A stretch of DNA of 21,533 bases, from positions 1-21,533 of the IMG/VR virus record IMGVR_UViG_3300009285_008332; one strand, written 5' to 3'. The notes beneath the pieces were generated by a model. The model saw only the letters and a list, made by a program, of their open reading frames with translations. It did no database searches and was not told the DNA's origin. Position numbers and translations under genes: made by a program. This document shows, piece after piece, positions 14,999-21,533 of this stretch; the first letter of the stretch is position 1; each line of letters begins with the position of its first letter. Origin of the DNA: a virus.

Positions 14999-15289
14999 CT
15001 AATAAATTATCTTACCCTTATCATCTGTTCTTGCCATGATGTGGGTTTCATTATTCTCCTTGAAAATAACGTACTTGTCATTAGTGACTCTTGCAGGAGT
15101 TATAACTCCTTTAGTCTCACTGATATTGTTCTTCTTTTTTTCTTTCAAAGATTCTAGTTCTGCTTTTGCTTTCTCAATTTTCAATCTTGATATTTCTTCT
15201 TGAATTCTTGAAAGTTCCGCTTTTAACATTTCTGAAGTCTCCTCTTCAGCTTCCTCTTTTTTTTCTTCTTCTTTCTTTTCCTTATCCAT
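14999..15289 (-). CDS. Nested in-frame scaffold protein (96 aa) from an internal start
   Basis: Within the protease-scaffold gene, the ATG at 15289 (residue 146) is preceded by a perfect GGAGG at 15302-15298, 8 nt upstream, the same spacing as the SDs of the 57-aa and 61-aa genes. Translation from here would give only the coiled-coil scaffold. Phage lambda uses the same arrangement (Nu3 nested in the protease gene C). The product starts MDKEKKEEEKKEEAEEETSE and ends in a 40-residue non-coiled tail that would bind capsid protein. Expression is inferred. Confidence 0.6.
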   Translation of the reverse strand: MDKEKKEEEKKEEAEEETSEMLKAELSRIQEEISRLKIEKAKAELESLKEKKKNNISETKGVITPARVTNDKYVIFKENNETHIMARTDDKGKIIY

Positions 15290-15724
15290 CTCGTTCTCCT
15301 CCGACTTAATACTGTTCTGTGCAGGCTTGAAAGTTGCACCCGCAATTCCAGGAGTGGGGGTGAAGCTCAACTCCAAGTACTCCAGTCCTTCTGCAATCAT
15401 GACCTCATCATCATCATTCTCTTTTACTATTCTCGCTGCCGTGGCGCCAACACTCACGGTTTCCAAAAGACCAGAATTTATCAACGCTTCCACTCGTGCG
15501 TCACTCACGACGCTCTCGAACTTGATCTTGTACTTCCCATCCTCGAAAACGCCTGTGCTTTCAAGTACTTTTCCAACAATGTTATCTACTTTACTCTCAT
15601 GATCTTTAAGCATCGGTCTACCCTTAAGAGAGTGATGGCTTTTCTCAAGTTCTTCTTTAGTGTACCTGATCTGGTTTCTACTAACCCCTTCTTCTATGGC
15701 GGTGCCTTTAATCTTTAGAGCCAT
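14999..15724 (-). CDS. Prohead protease fused to scaffold
   Basis: A 241-aa protein with two parts. Residues 1-130 form a herpes-like prohead protease: an early KGTAIEEGVSRNQIRYT strand, KGRPMLKDHESKVDNIVGKVLES with the histidine (His43) of a catalytic triad, LLETVSVGATAA with the candidate catalytic serine (about residue 93), and a LEYLELSFTPTPGIAGATF ending. Residues 146-200 are a highly charged coiled coil (KEKKEEEKKEEAEEET..., LSRIQEEISRLKIEKAKAELESLKEKKK) typical of scaffold. A GAGGTGACTG SD precedes Met1. The start overlaps the 72-aa gene's stop. A strong internal start at Met146 is given separately. Confidence 0.8.
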   Translation of the reverse strand: MALKIKGTAIEEGVSRNQIRYTKEELEKSHHSLKGRPMLKDHESKVDNIVGKVLESTGVFEDGKYKIKFESVVSDARVEALINSGLLETVSVGATAARIVKENDDDEVMIAEGLEYLELSFTPTPGIAGATFKPAQNSIKSEENEMDKEKKEEEKKEEAEEETSEMLKAELSRIQEEISRLKIEKAKAELESLKEKKKNNISETKGVITPARVTNDKYVIFKENNETHIMARTDDKGKIIY

Positions 15725-15926
15725 CAGTCACCTCTACCTTCTCAGTTATTACCCCGTCAAAAGTTATCTTCACGTTTTCCGCGACAATAATTCTACCTTT
15801 CTCATCACGCTTCACTTGTTCACCTTCCACTTTCTTCATCATTGCCGCACAATACGCTTCAGGTTTTTCTTTATCTTGATTCATTGAAACACAATGTTTC
15901 ATGTCTTTATACTTTCCAAATGGCAT
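15708..15926 (-). CDS. Small head-module protein (72 aa), unknown
   Basis: A charged 72-aa protein that starts MPFGKYKDMKHCVSMNQDK and has AYCAAMMKKVEG (about 23-35). The two cysteine-containing helices (CV...YC) recur in short proteins encoded beside portal and protease genes of archaeal tailed viruses and some phages. That is a pattern memory, not a tested match. The second half is a beta hairpin (RIIVAENVKITFDGVITEKVEV). GGAGGAATCCTA precedes the ATG. The end overlaps the protease gene by 17 bp. Confidence 0.5.
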   Translation of the reverse strand: MPFGKYKDMKHCVSMNQDKEKPEAYCAAMMKKVEGEQVKRDEKGRIIVAENVKITFDGVITEKVEVTDGSKD

Positions 15927-15979
15927 TAGGATTCCTCCAATTATTTCTTGTAGTAGAAGTAGTAGTAATTTCTTTTTAC

Positions 15980-16264
15980 TTAATCTCTCTCAAAAGTTAT
16001 GAATTCTCTTCTCTGAACTTGCGTGTGTGTTGAGGAATTCATCCCCCGTGCAGTAACTCCATTAAATCTTAATCCTTCACGTCCTGCACGAGTCATTTGA
16101 AAACGGTTAGAAACTCCATTCATTAAAGGATTCTTTCCTGTTAAGCTAAAACGGTCTTTCTGATCTCTAGTGTTATCTCCCGTGTGAACTTCTATATCAA
16201 TATCTTCATGCATTCTTGGGTCAAAACTGAATGCTTGGTTTGTTAAAGGTGATTGTTTTATCAT
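15980..16264 (-). CDS. Hypothetical head-module protein (94 aa)
   Basis: The start at 16264 overlaps the upstream stop as ATGA, so translation is coupled. The protein is hydrophilic and rich in Arg, Asn and Thr (SFDPRMHEDIDIEVHTGDN, then NRFQMTRAGREGLRFNGVTARG); it is probably unstructured or a short beta protein. No family is recognised. The 53 bases after its stop carry a TAC/TTC-rich trinucleotide run and the next gene's SD. Confidence 0.5.
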   Translation of the reverse strand: MIKQSPLTNQAFSFDPRMHEDIDIEVHTGDNTRDQKDRFSLTGKNPLMNGVSNRFQMTRAGREGLRFNGVTARGMNSSTHTQVQRREFITFERD

Positions 16265-16467
16265 TTGTTACGATTCTTTATTATTTCTGCTGCTGCTTCA
16301 ATTACCATGTTTTCTTGGTCTATCTTCCTTTTTTGGAAAGCGTTCACGACTAGTGGAGCACACAGTCCACAGTATAACTGGCCTATCACTCCAAATAAGG
16401 GTAGTACTTCTTTTTCACACTTAAAACAACACATTCTATCCTGTGTTTTTAATGTTTTCTCATTCAT
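16261..16467 (-). CDS. Small zinc-binding protein (68 aa)
   Basis: A 68-aa protein with Cys13-Cys14-x2-Cys17 and Cys33-x2-Cys36, a four-cysteine zinc-ribbon or treble-clef pattern (CFKCEKEVLPLFG..YCGLCAPLVV), followed by a C-terminal helix (ENMVIEAAAEIIKNRNK). It directly follows the portal-MuF gene, which itself ends in a zinc-binding Cys/His cluster. It may bind nucleic acid or act in assembly; the role is unknown. AGGTTAACA precedes the ATG. Confidence 0.55.
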   Translation of the reverse strand: MNEKTLKTQDRMCCFKCEKEVLPLFGVIGQLYCGLCAPLVVNAFQKRKIDQENMVIEAAAEIIKNRNK

Positions 16468-16476
16468 TGTTAACCT

Positions 16477-18384
16477 TTATTCTCGTATTGGCGCCCATCC
16501 ACAACGGCACTTATTATGACTCGGAATTCGTTCATTCGCTTCAGTTAACGAGAGAATACTTCCGTTTTGTGAATTACAGTAAGGACAAGTTCTGTCCCCC
16601 AAGCCCGCAATCCACATGACCTTCCCCGCGCCTAACTCCTCATAACTTCTTAATGCCCCTTGGTTCGCAACTCTTGTGCTTTCCGTACGAGCGATATTCA
16701 AGCTTCGAGAACGCTCAGTGAAAGTCTTCACGTGCGCTTTCCTAACAGTGTTCCCTTCACTATCCGTGACCTCAGGAACGTCAACAGTCATGTCTCCTGG
16801 ACGCACGTTCTCCTCTATCTTTCGAGCGATCTTAGACACGCTCTCTCCATTCTGCAAAGAGTCTATAAGCACCTCTCTTAACCTACCCAGCTTCTCCACA
16901 CCTAATGCCTCTTTCAAATCATACCTCTGCACTATCTCAGTCCATCTCTCGCCATCTAAGGTGAAACTTATGAACTCTCTACTCTCGAACTCCTCACTCT
17001 TAATGAACGCAAATATCTTTTCAAGATAGTTCTGATAGTTAAAACCAAGATACTCTCTCAATGGAGCATTATCAATCTCATCAAGGTCAACACTTTCATA
17101 AATCCCTTCAAAGGGCCTTTTCAGGTTTTGAGGTGGGAAAAACGGTTGTGGTTCTTTAAGCTCATCAATCATTTCAGGGGGCAGCTCTTCAAAACCTAAC
17201 ACTTCTCTTAAACGTTTCTCAACATCTTTTCTAGTTGCATCACTTAAGTTTCCTTTAGAATACTGGTCTAGTATTGCGAGAAGTGCTGCGGATTCTTCAC
17301 GCTTATCTTCTGGTGTTGGCAACCCCCACTCGAACTCCACATCATTAGTGGGTAAGCCATTGGCGATAAGAACTCTTTTGAGTATCTTCTCTTCCACAAC
17401 TCTTTCAATTTCTTCTTGTAAACTTCTTATTCGGAAAAGCCATGCCTTCATTTGCTCTCCTGCCAAGCCTTCAGGAACATTAGCCAAACCCATCAAGACT
17501 GCAGGAACTTGACTTCCAAATAACAGTTCTTGATTGATCAATTCTAGCGGCGAGGTGAACTTGTCACCAAGACTGCCAAAAGACAAGCTCTTAACATCCG
17601 TGTACGCGTCAAAAACCCATTCGTGACGGTTATCAAGATATTCTAACTTTTCAATTATCGCGTCAACTTGTGACGCGTCAGGAATTATTCCTTTCTCTCT
17701 ATCTCCAACAGTTATTATGTATGGATCGTTGGCTTTACGCTTCATAAGAGTTGCCATGTCGTTTATTAGCAAAGTCTTCTTTTTCAATGCGTAAACTAGA
17801 GGGTGTATGATCCCGTGACCGTAAGGGCAATCTCCACTTTTGTTAAATGACAAGTGCGCGATCTCATGAGGTTTGAAACTTACTGGAGACCCACCTAGAA
17901 TTCCAAGCCATTGATTATACTCAATGAGCTCTCCTTTCTCATCTCTTTTAATGAACACTCCTTTTCCATCAAGAACCTTCAGACCTGTCGGGACGGCATT
18001 CTCCATTCCACTTATCTCAATATACCCGTTGTGACTTAATGCCCTTCTGACCCACTCATTGAGAACGGTCTGAAACTGAAAGTCATAAAGAAACATGTTC
18101 AGTACTTCTTTCACTCGAGAGTCTTTACTTCTTATGAAGAACCCCCCTCCAGTTATGAAGTCCACGTGTTTTTCAATCATTCCATGAACGAAAGGATCGT
18201 CATTATACCATTTCTCTAAGCTTTTGAAGTCTGTGGGGTGCTCTTCACCTATGTTTGAGGGGTATAACTTCGTGTTTTTTAGAACTTTGCTTTTGCTTTC
18301 TTCAATGTTCGTCTTTGAATTGTTTAGAATGTATAATGGATTTCTTGACTCTTTCTTTCTAAATAGGTCTCTTAGAACGGGCAT
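16477..18384 (-). CDS. Portal protein fused to Mu F-like minor head protein domain
   Basis: A 635-aa protein. Residues 1-400 are portal-like: YNDDPFVHGMIEKHVDFITGGGFF, WVRRALSHNGYIEISGMEN, EIAHLSFNKSGDCPYG, PLVYALKKKTLLINDMA, and LELINQELLFGSQVPAVLMG (a portal wing/stem region) then GEQMKAWLFRIRSLQEEIE. After a linker (about 400-440), residues 450-635 are a phage head morphogenesis (Mu gpF) domain: LNIARTESTRVANQGALRSYEELG, W-x-A-G-x-x-D-R-T-C600PYC603, IPSHNKCRCGW with His623, Cys626 and Cys628. The Cys/His cluster is probably a zinc site. Portal-MuF fusions are known in several tailed viruses. The start at 18384 has no SD. Confidence 0.85.
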   Translation of the reverse strand: MPVLRDLFRKKESRNPLYILNNSKTNIEESKSKVLKNTKLYPSNIGEEHPTDFKSLEKWYNDDPFVHGMIEKHVDFITGGGFFIRSKDSRVKEVLNMFLYDFQFQTVLNEWVRRALSHNGYIEISGMENAVPTGLKVLDGKGVFIKRDEKGELIEYNQWLGILGGSPVSFKPHEIAHLSFNKSGDCPYGHGIIHPLVYALKKKTLLINDMATLMKRKANDPYIITVGDREKGIIPDASQVDAIIEKLEYLDNRHEWVFDAYTDVKSLSFGSLGDKFTSPLELINQELLFGSQVPAVLMGLANVPEGLAGEQMKAWLFRIRSLQEEIERVVEEKILKRVLIANGLPTNDVEFEWGLPTPEDKREESAALLAILDQYSKGNLSDATRKDVEKRLREVLGFEELPPEMIDELKEPQPFFPPQNLKRPFEGIYESVDLDEIDNAPLREYLGFNYQNYLEKIFAFIKSEEFESREFISFTLDGERWTEIVQRYDLKEALGVEKLGRLREVLIDSLQNGESVSKIARKIEENVRPGDMTVDVPEVTDSEGNTVRKAHVKTFTERSRSLNIARTESTRVANQGALRSYEELGAGKVMWIAGLGDRTCPYCNSQNGSILSLTEANERIPSHNKCRCGWAPIRE

Positions 18385-18406
18385 TCCATGACTGGAAGAG
18401 CTTTTC

Positions 18407-18424
18407 TTTTTTAATACTTTCCCC
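18407..18424 (-). promoter_or_regulatory. BRE/TATA-like promoter for the structural operon
   Basis: The minus strand reads GGGGAAAG (BRE-like) directly followed by TATTAAAAAA (TATA-like), centred near 18412. This is 28 bp upstream of the portal ATG, in the 42-bp gap after the GT4 gene. With a start site about 25 nt downstream, the transcript would begin close to the ATG. No SD precedes that ATG, as in archaeal leaderless genes. The bacterial reading (-10 box) is weaker: no -35 was seen. Confidence 0.5.
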
Positions 18425-18426
18425 TT

Positions 18427-19506
18427 CTATTCTAAATCTTGAACTAGTGCCACTAGCTTTTTTGCGGAGTTCTCCCAAGTTAATTCCTTAAAACTCCCCC
18501 CACACTTTTTCCCTTTACTCTTGAATGCAGTTCTTAACGCACTTCTAAGCTCGGAAACACTTGGCTCGAGCCACTTAACACCCTCATAACTGAAATCCCC
18601 AAAAGCGGGAATGACCTCCCCTCCAACAATCCAGCCATTCTCCCCCGTGACGAAATCCGTCTGACCACCATAACTAGTAGTTATCACTGGCCTTCCACAA
18701 TGCAACGCCTCCAATGCTGGAAGGCCAAAACCTTCACTTTTACTTGGCATCACGAACACGTCACATAACTTGTACAAGCCATGCATGAACTGCCTAGGAA
18801 TCCTATCCATGAACAACACCACTTTAGGATTCGAACTAATTCCACACTTCACGAGTTCACGATCCACACTCCATCCTGGAGGGCAGTAAACCGTGTTGAC
18901 GTGAGCGAGAAGCCTCACAGGCTCGTCCTTAAACTCTTCATTGAACGCAATAATTAACTGTGCAAGACCACTTCTATCATTCATTCCATTAACCCATCCT
19001 TTACTGAATAAGAACGTGAAATCCGTACTTTTCAAAGACTTCAACTCCTCGGGAATCCCCCTTTGAGTGTTGAATAGTTTAGTGTCAACCCCGTGAGGCA
19101 GCAAGAATAACTTCTCTTCTTTCACCCCCCCTTTTAGCGCTGCATTCCAAACGTGCCGGCTAGGAACGAGAACCTTGCTCACTCGTTCATCATTGCAGTT
19201 CAATGCCCAGCTCGCAGGAATTTTATCCCCTTCAAAAACTAGAAATCCAAAGAACTTCTCGTGCCCTCTACTAAGGAGTCTAGGCCAGTAAGGTGGCTGA
19301 GCTATAGCCACGAGAACACCTCGCTCCTCAGGAACTTTTTTCAGTACAGAAATCAGTTCAGGAGAGGCATTAGGCGAGTGCTCCCAACCCACAGGTAAAA
19401 AAGTCTCACAAGCCACACTAGTTAATCGACTAGTGGCAAGAAGCAACTCTCTAGCATGCACCTCGTAACCCGAATCCCCCAACACGTTACCGAAAAAGTT
19501 TATCAT
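18427..19506 (-). CDS. Glycosyltransferase family 4
   Basis: A 359-aa GT-B enzyme that transfers sugars from nucleotide-activated donors. The N-terminal half carries an acceptor-side Rossmann fold starting MINFFGNVLGDSGYEVHARE. Donor-side signatures are LPHGVDTKLF (136-145), FSKGWVNGMNDRSG (about 167-180), and the E-x7-E-like motif SEGFGLPALEALHCGRPVITT (257-277). The length is ordinary for the family. It overlaps the GT2 gene as ATGA and ends the sugar cassette. Substrate is unknown; likely targets are virion proteins or surface polysaccharide. Confidence 0.85.
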   Translation of the reverse strand: MINFFGNVLGDSGYEVHARELLLATSRLTSVACETFLPVGWEHSPNASPELISVLKKVPEERGVLVAIAQPPYWPRLLSRGHEKFFGFLVFEGDKIPASWALNCNDERVSKVLVPSRHVWNAALKGGVKEEKLFLLPHGVDTKLFNTQRGIPEELKSLKSTDFTFLFSKGWVNGMNDRSGLAQLIIAFNEEFKDEPVRLLAHVNTVYCPPGWSVDRELVKCGISSNPKVVLFMDRIPRQFMHGLYKLCDVFVMPSKSEGFGLPALEALHCGRPVITTSYGGQTDFVTGENGWIVGGEVIPAFGDFSYEGVKWLEPSVSELRSALRTAFKSKGKKCGGSFKELTWENSAKKLVALVQDLE

Positions 19507-20321
19507 TCCAAAAACCCCCTTAAACGATCAGACACTCTCTTAACCCAAGCCAAACACAACTCGTGATCCCTCACCACCAGTTCTGAATAGTTAGGCCAGC
19601 GGCAACCCCCACTCGGGCAAGGAGCGTGCCAAGCAACCGCGCCAGTATCAACACGAATCTTCCAACCCGCCAGTAAAGCCTTAACACTAATGACTAACTC
19701 TTCTCTAAAACCAACAGGACTATAACCTATAGGGTAACTCACGTCTTCACCAAACATTTTTCTACGCATCAATGCATTACTCCTGAACTGGTGAGCAGGC
19801 AAAACCGTGCTCTCCACGTACAAGAAACCGCAATCATCATGATAATCCCTCACGTTACCCTCGGCATCCAGAACGATCTTATTAATCACGGGACTGGCAA
19901 AACGTGTCTCCCTACGAAAGTCAGGACCGCTAAAATTAGGAGTTACACCACTAGTGATCCCAACACCATCCCCCATGCACTTGACCAACCGCTCAATGTA
20001 GTCAGGCTCTAGAACGACGTCATCATCCAAGCGTAAAACGAACTCATTCTCAGGCCAAGGATCTTCATCAATCATTCTCTGCCTTGCCCTACACACCCCA
20101 TTACTCACGTCATCACGAATTATCTTAACTCCGTGACCTTCCTCCCTCAACCTGCCAACAATGTCCTGAAAAAACTTGCTCCCTTGAACTAGCGGCGTGC
20201 CATAAGCGTTATCCAAGATGAACACGTCAAAATCCTGAAAAGATTGCTTTCTCAGACTGTGTAAGTTAATTGCCAACTCACTAGTTCTATCCCTTGACGC
20301 AATATGAATCGTGACTCTCAT
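19503..20321 (-). CDS. Glycosyltransferase family 2
   Basis: A 272-aa GT-A enzyme. Residues 1-12 (MRVTIHIASRDR) begin the nucleotide-binding fold. LHSLRKQSFQDFDVFILDNA (21-40) and the metal-binding RLDDDVVLEPDYIERLV (97-113, DDD at 99-101) are diagnostic. A FREELVIS segment and a WHAPCPSGGCRWPN region near the C-terminus complete the acceptor side. No transmembrane anchor is seen, so it is probably soluble and acts in the host cytoplasm. The start overlaps the 58-aa gene's stop as ATGA. Confidence 0.85.
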   Translation of the reverse strand: MRVTIHIASRDRTSELAINLHSLRKQSFQDFDVFILDNAYGTPLVQGSKFFQDIVGRLREEGHGVKIIRDDVSNGVCRARQRMIDEDPWPENEFVLRLDDDVVLEPDYIERLVKCMGDGVGITSGVTPNFSGPDFRRETRFASPVINKIVLDAEGNVRDYHDDCGFLYVESTVLPAHQFRSNALMRRKMFGEDVSYPIGYSPVGFREELVISVKALLAGWKIRVDTGAVAWHAPCPSGGCRWPNYSELVVRDHELCLAWVKRVSDRLRGFLE

Positions 20322-20494
20322 TCCTTACTCCTCATTATCAAATCAAACTTCTCCTTCTCATTAGCCCTCCTAATACGAGAGAGTTGTAACGCTTGCTGGT
20401 GACGCATGCTACACAACCCGCTCTCCACCACGAAATAGTGATCCATAACTTGTATAGCATCATCTTTAGATAACATACCTAACTTGTCTAACAT
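20318..20494 (-). CDS. Small hypothetical protein (58 aa) in the sugar cassette
   Basis: The ATG at 20494 has AGGAGG 6 nt upstream, overlaps the previous stop by 7 bp, and its stop overlaps the next ATG (ATGA). The sequence is helical: MLDKLGMLSKDDAIQVMDHYF, then a basic LQLSRIRRANEKEKFDLIMR helix. No family is recognised and there is no signal peptide. The double overlap is strong evidence that it is real. It might be an adaptor for the adjacent enzymes or have an unrelated viral role. Confidence 0.6.
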   Translation of the reverse strand: MLDKLGMLSKDDAIQVMDHYFVVESGLCSMRHQQALQLSRIRRANEKEKFDLIMRSKE

Positions 20495-21093
20495 AACATC
20501 CTCCTCGCCAGTTCCAACTGGACACCATCATTAACCGTGACCCATAAACCTTTATGAATGTGAAAGGTTAAGTTCTTACCTGCGAGACAGCTCTCATAAC
20601 TCCCATAATCAGGCAGCGCCCTGGCGAAATCAACAGTCATCACTGTATGACCTATATGCTGGTAACTTGTCTCTTGAGGACTGAACCTCCCCTCAAAAAC
20701 GATACTGTACGGTAATGGCTTGACTACTGGCATGAAATCCTCAACGTACTCGGCAAAAGTGCTCCCAACATTAATGTCAGTCAAGTCATCAACATTACAA
20801 ACCCAAAAAGTCTCTCCAGAACTGAACTGTCGACTAGCCAGCTTAACCGCCGCTGCCGTTCCCGTGCACACCTCTTCTTTAATAAAGAACACGTCATCTC
20901 CCAGATCTAAGTTCTCAAAACACTCTTTCTTATGCCCTATAACGACAAAAACCCTCTTAAATCCTTCTCTTCTCGCCCAAGCAAGTTGGAAGTCAAGTAA
21001 AGTTTGGCCGTTAACGTTTAATAACGCCTTAGGCGTGCTTTCAGTTCCTAAACGGGTTCCTTTACCACCTGCCAAGATGACTACTGACTCCAT
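20488..21093 (-). CDS. Sugar-phosphate nucleotidyltransferase
   Basis: A 201-aa protein with the nucleotidyltransferase signature LAGGKGTRLG (7-16) and PKALL (21-25), the mid-protein metal site NVDD (100-103), and a VCTGTAAAVK (75-84) base-recognition loop. It lacks the left-handed beta-helix of bifunctional members. Such enzymes make NDP-sugars from NTP and sugar-1-phosphate, which would feed the two glycosyltransferases downstream. It is closest in pattern to mannose/heptose-1-phosphate guanylyltransferases, but donor specificity is unknown. GGAGGTAAGAA precedes the ATG. Confidence 0.8.
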   Translation of the reverse strand: MESVVILAGGKGTRLGTESTPKALLNVNGQTLLDFQLAWARREGFKRVFVVIGHKKECFENLDLGDDVFFIKEEVCTGTAAAVKLASRQFSSGETFWVCNVDDLTDINVGSTFAEYVEDFMPVVKPLPYSIVFEGRFSPQETSYQHIGHTVMTVDFARALPDYGSYESCLAGKNLTFHIHKGLWVTVNDGVQLELARRMLC

Positions 21094-21533
21094 TTCTTAC
21101 CTCCATAATGCCTGGCCAGAACTCCATCACTCTCATAAATGTTGCTTTCACTAAAAGATTTAATGAAGTAAAGACCGTGCTGGTGAAATAAAGAATCCCA
21201 CCAGAGCTTACAGTGAACGCTAACGTGAGTGCGATCGTTCTTGCTAACATCAAGAATGAAATCTCGCCCTTCAAAAGCGCTTACAGGAATTCGAGTTATT
21301 ACCCCCTTACGTGGAGGGTTACGCTCGATAAGAGATAAGCAGCGCTCGAGTTCCCCTTGAGGCATGTGCTCGAAAACGTCTAAAGACAGTATCCAGTCCT
21401 GAGGAGCACTCAACAAGTTCAGATTGTAATACTGTAATTGTTGATCACTAAAACCAAAGTTTTCCCGACCGTACTGTACCGCCCACAAGCTAATATCGCT
21501 AGCTTGAACGTTATTAATTCCTAACTGGTTAAG
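21081..21533 (-). CDS. Class I SAM-dependent methyltransferase, 5' end truncated by the window
   Basis: The frame is open from the window edge to the stop at 21081, 150 residues. The visible part starts in the SAM-binding fold: LGINNVQASDISLWAVQYG has the acidic residue of motif II, followed by NLLSAPQDWILSLDVFEHMPQGEL (motif IV/post-I region, about residues 43-66 of the visible part), and ends in a beta-rich cap. Small methyltransferases in sugar clusters often methylate sugars or their precursors. It overlaps the nucleotidyltransferase gene by 13 bp. The start codon is outside the window; the TTG at 21488 is not a likely start because coding runs through it. Confidence 0.75.
   Translation of the reverse strand, partial: LNQLGINNVQASDISLWAVQYGRENFGFSDQQLQYYNLNLLSAPQDWILSLDVFEHMPQGELERCLSLIERNPPRKGVITRIPVSAFEGRDFILDVSKNDRTHVSVHCKLWWDSLFHQHGLYFIKSFSESNIYESDGVLARHYGGKKWSQ

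Noticed and set aside
15935-15975. TAC/TTC-rich trinucleotide run as a regulatory repeat or CRISPR-like unit
   Set aside because: It is a short imperfect run in a 53-bp gap with no spacers and no second copy; it looks like simple sequence.
18384-18389. ATG at 18389 as the portal start
   Set aside because: It reads only five codons before TAA in another frame.
60-21154. Many plus-strand open frames up to 150 codons
   Set aside because: They lie opposite clear minus-strand genes, lack SDs and recognisable motifs, and are low-complexity complements of Ser/Thr-rich coding sequence.
1-21533. Large terminase, integrase, tRNA genes and CRISPR arrays
   Set aside because: I looked for them on both strands and saw no supporting motifs; terminase may lie to the right of the sugar cassette.

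Overview
The window is a tightly packed structural region of a tailed double-stranded DNA virus or provirus (class Caudoviricetes, siphovirus-like). Every supportable gene lies on the minus strand, so transcription runs from high to low coordinates. Gene order is the standard head-to-tail order: portal, protease/scaffold, decoration protein, major capsid protein, connectors, tail terminator, tail tube, frameshifted tail chaperone, tape measure, hub, fibres. Large terminase, integrase and replication genes are not seen and probably lie outside the window. The host is probably an archaeon, but this is inference: arginine codons look biased to AGA/AGG, several starts sit behind GGTGA/GGAGG Shine-Dalgarno (SD) sequences, and the portal gene has no SD but has a BRE/TATA-like element about 28 bp upstream, as in archaeal leaderless transcripts. 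A bacterial host cannot be excluded.

Layout in transcription order. (1) 21533-18427: a sugar/surface-modification cassette with a methyltransferase (5' end cut off), a sugar-phosphate nucleotidyltransferase, an unknown 58-aa protein, a GT2 and a GT4 glycosyltransferase, all overlapping. (2) 18384-13656: head module with a portal fused to a Mu-F-like minor head domain, a small zinc-binding protein, two small unknowns, a protease-scaffold gene with a nested in-frame scaffold start, a decoration-like protein and an HK97-fold major capsid protein. (3) 13642-11553: a lectin-like surface protein, a hairpin plus T-tract terminator, a second beta-rich protein, and the head completion/connector set ending with an HK97 gp10-like protein. 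(4) 11556-4166: tail module. It begins with a 719-aa fusion of a beta-helix/FN3/Ig-like adhesin to a tail-terminator-like domain. A small protein and the tail tube protein follow, then a chaperone pair expressed through a -1 frameshift at A9, a 535-aa tape measure, a hub protein and a distal tail protein. (5) 4164-1: a receptor-binding fibre with an internal duplication, a 57-aa membrane protein, a transglutaminase-like peptidase, a small PD-(D/E)XK nuclease-like protein, and a metallophosphoesterase interrupted at an active-site motif by an intein that runs off the left edge.

The most rewarding points are the intein, the A9 frameshift with its hidden 54-aa extension, the beta-helix/tail-terminator fusion, the nested scaffold start, and the regulatory elements before the portal and after the lectin-like gene. 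Four small genes (57, 43 and 58 aa, and the 54-aa frameshift extension) fill the gaps between the larger ones, so no stretch over about 100 bases is left unexplained.
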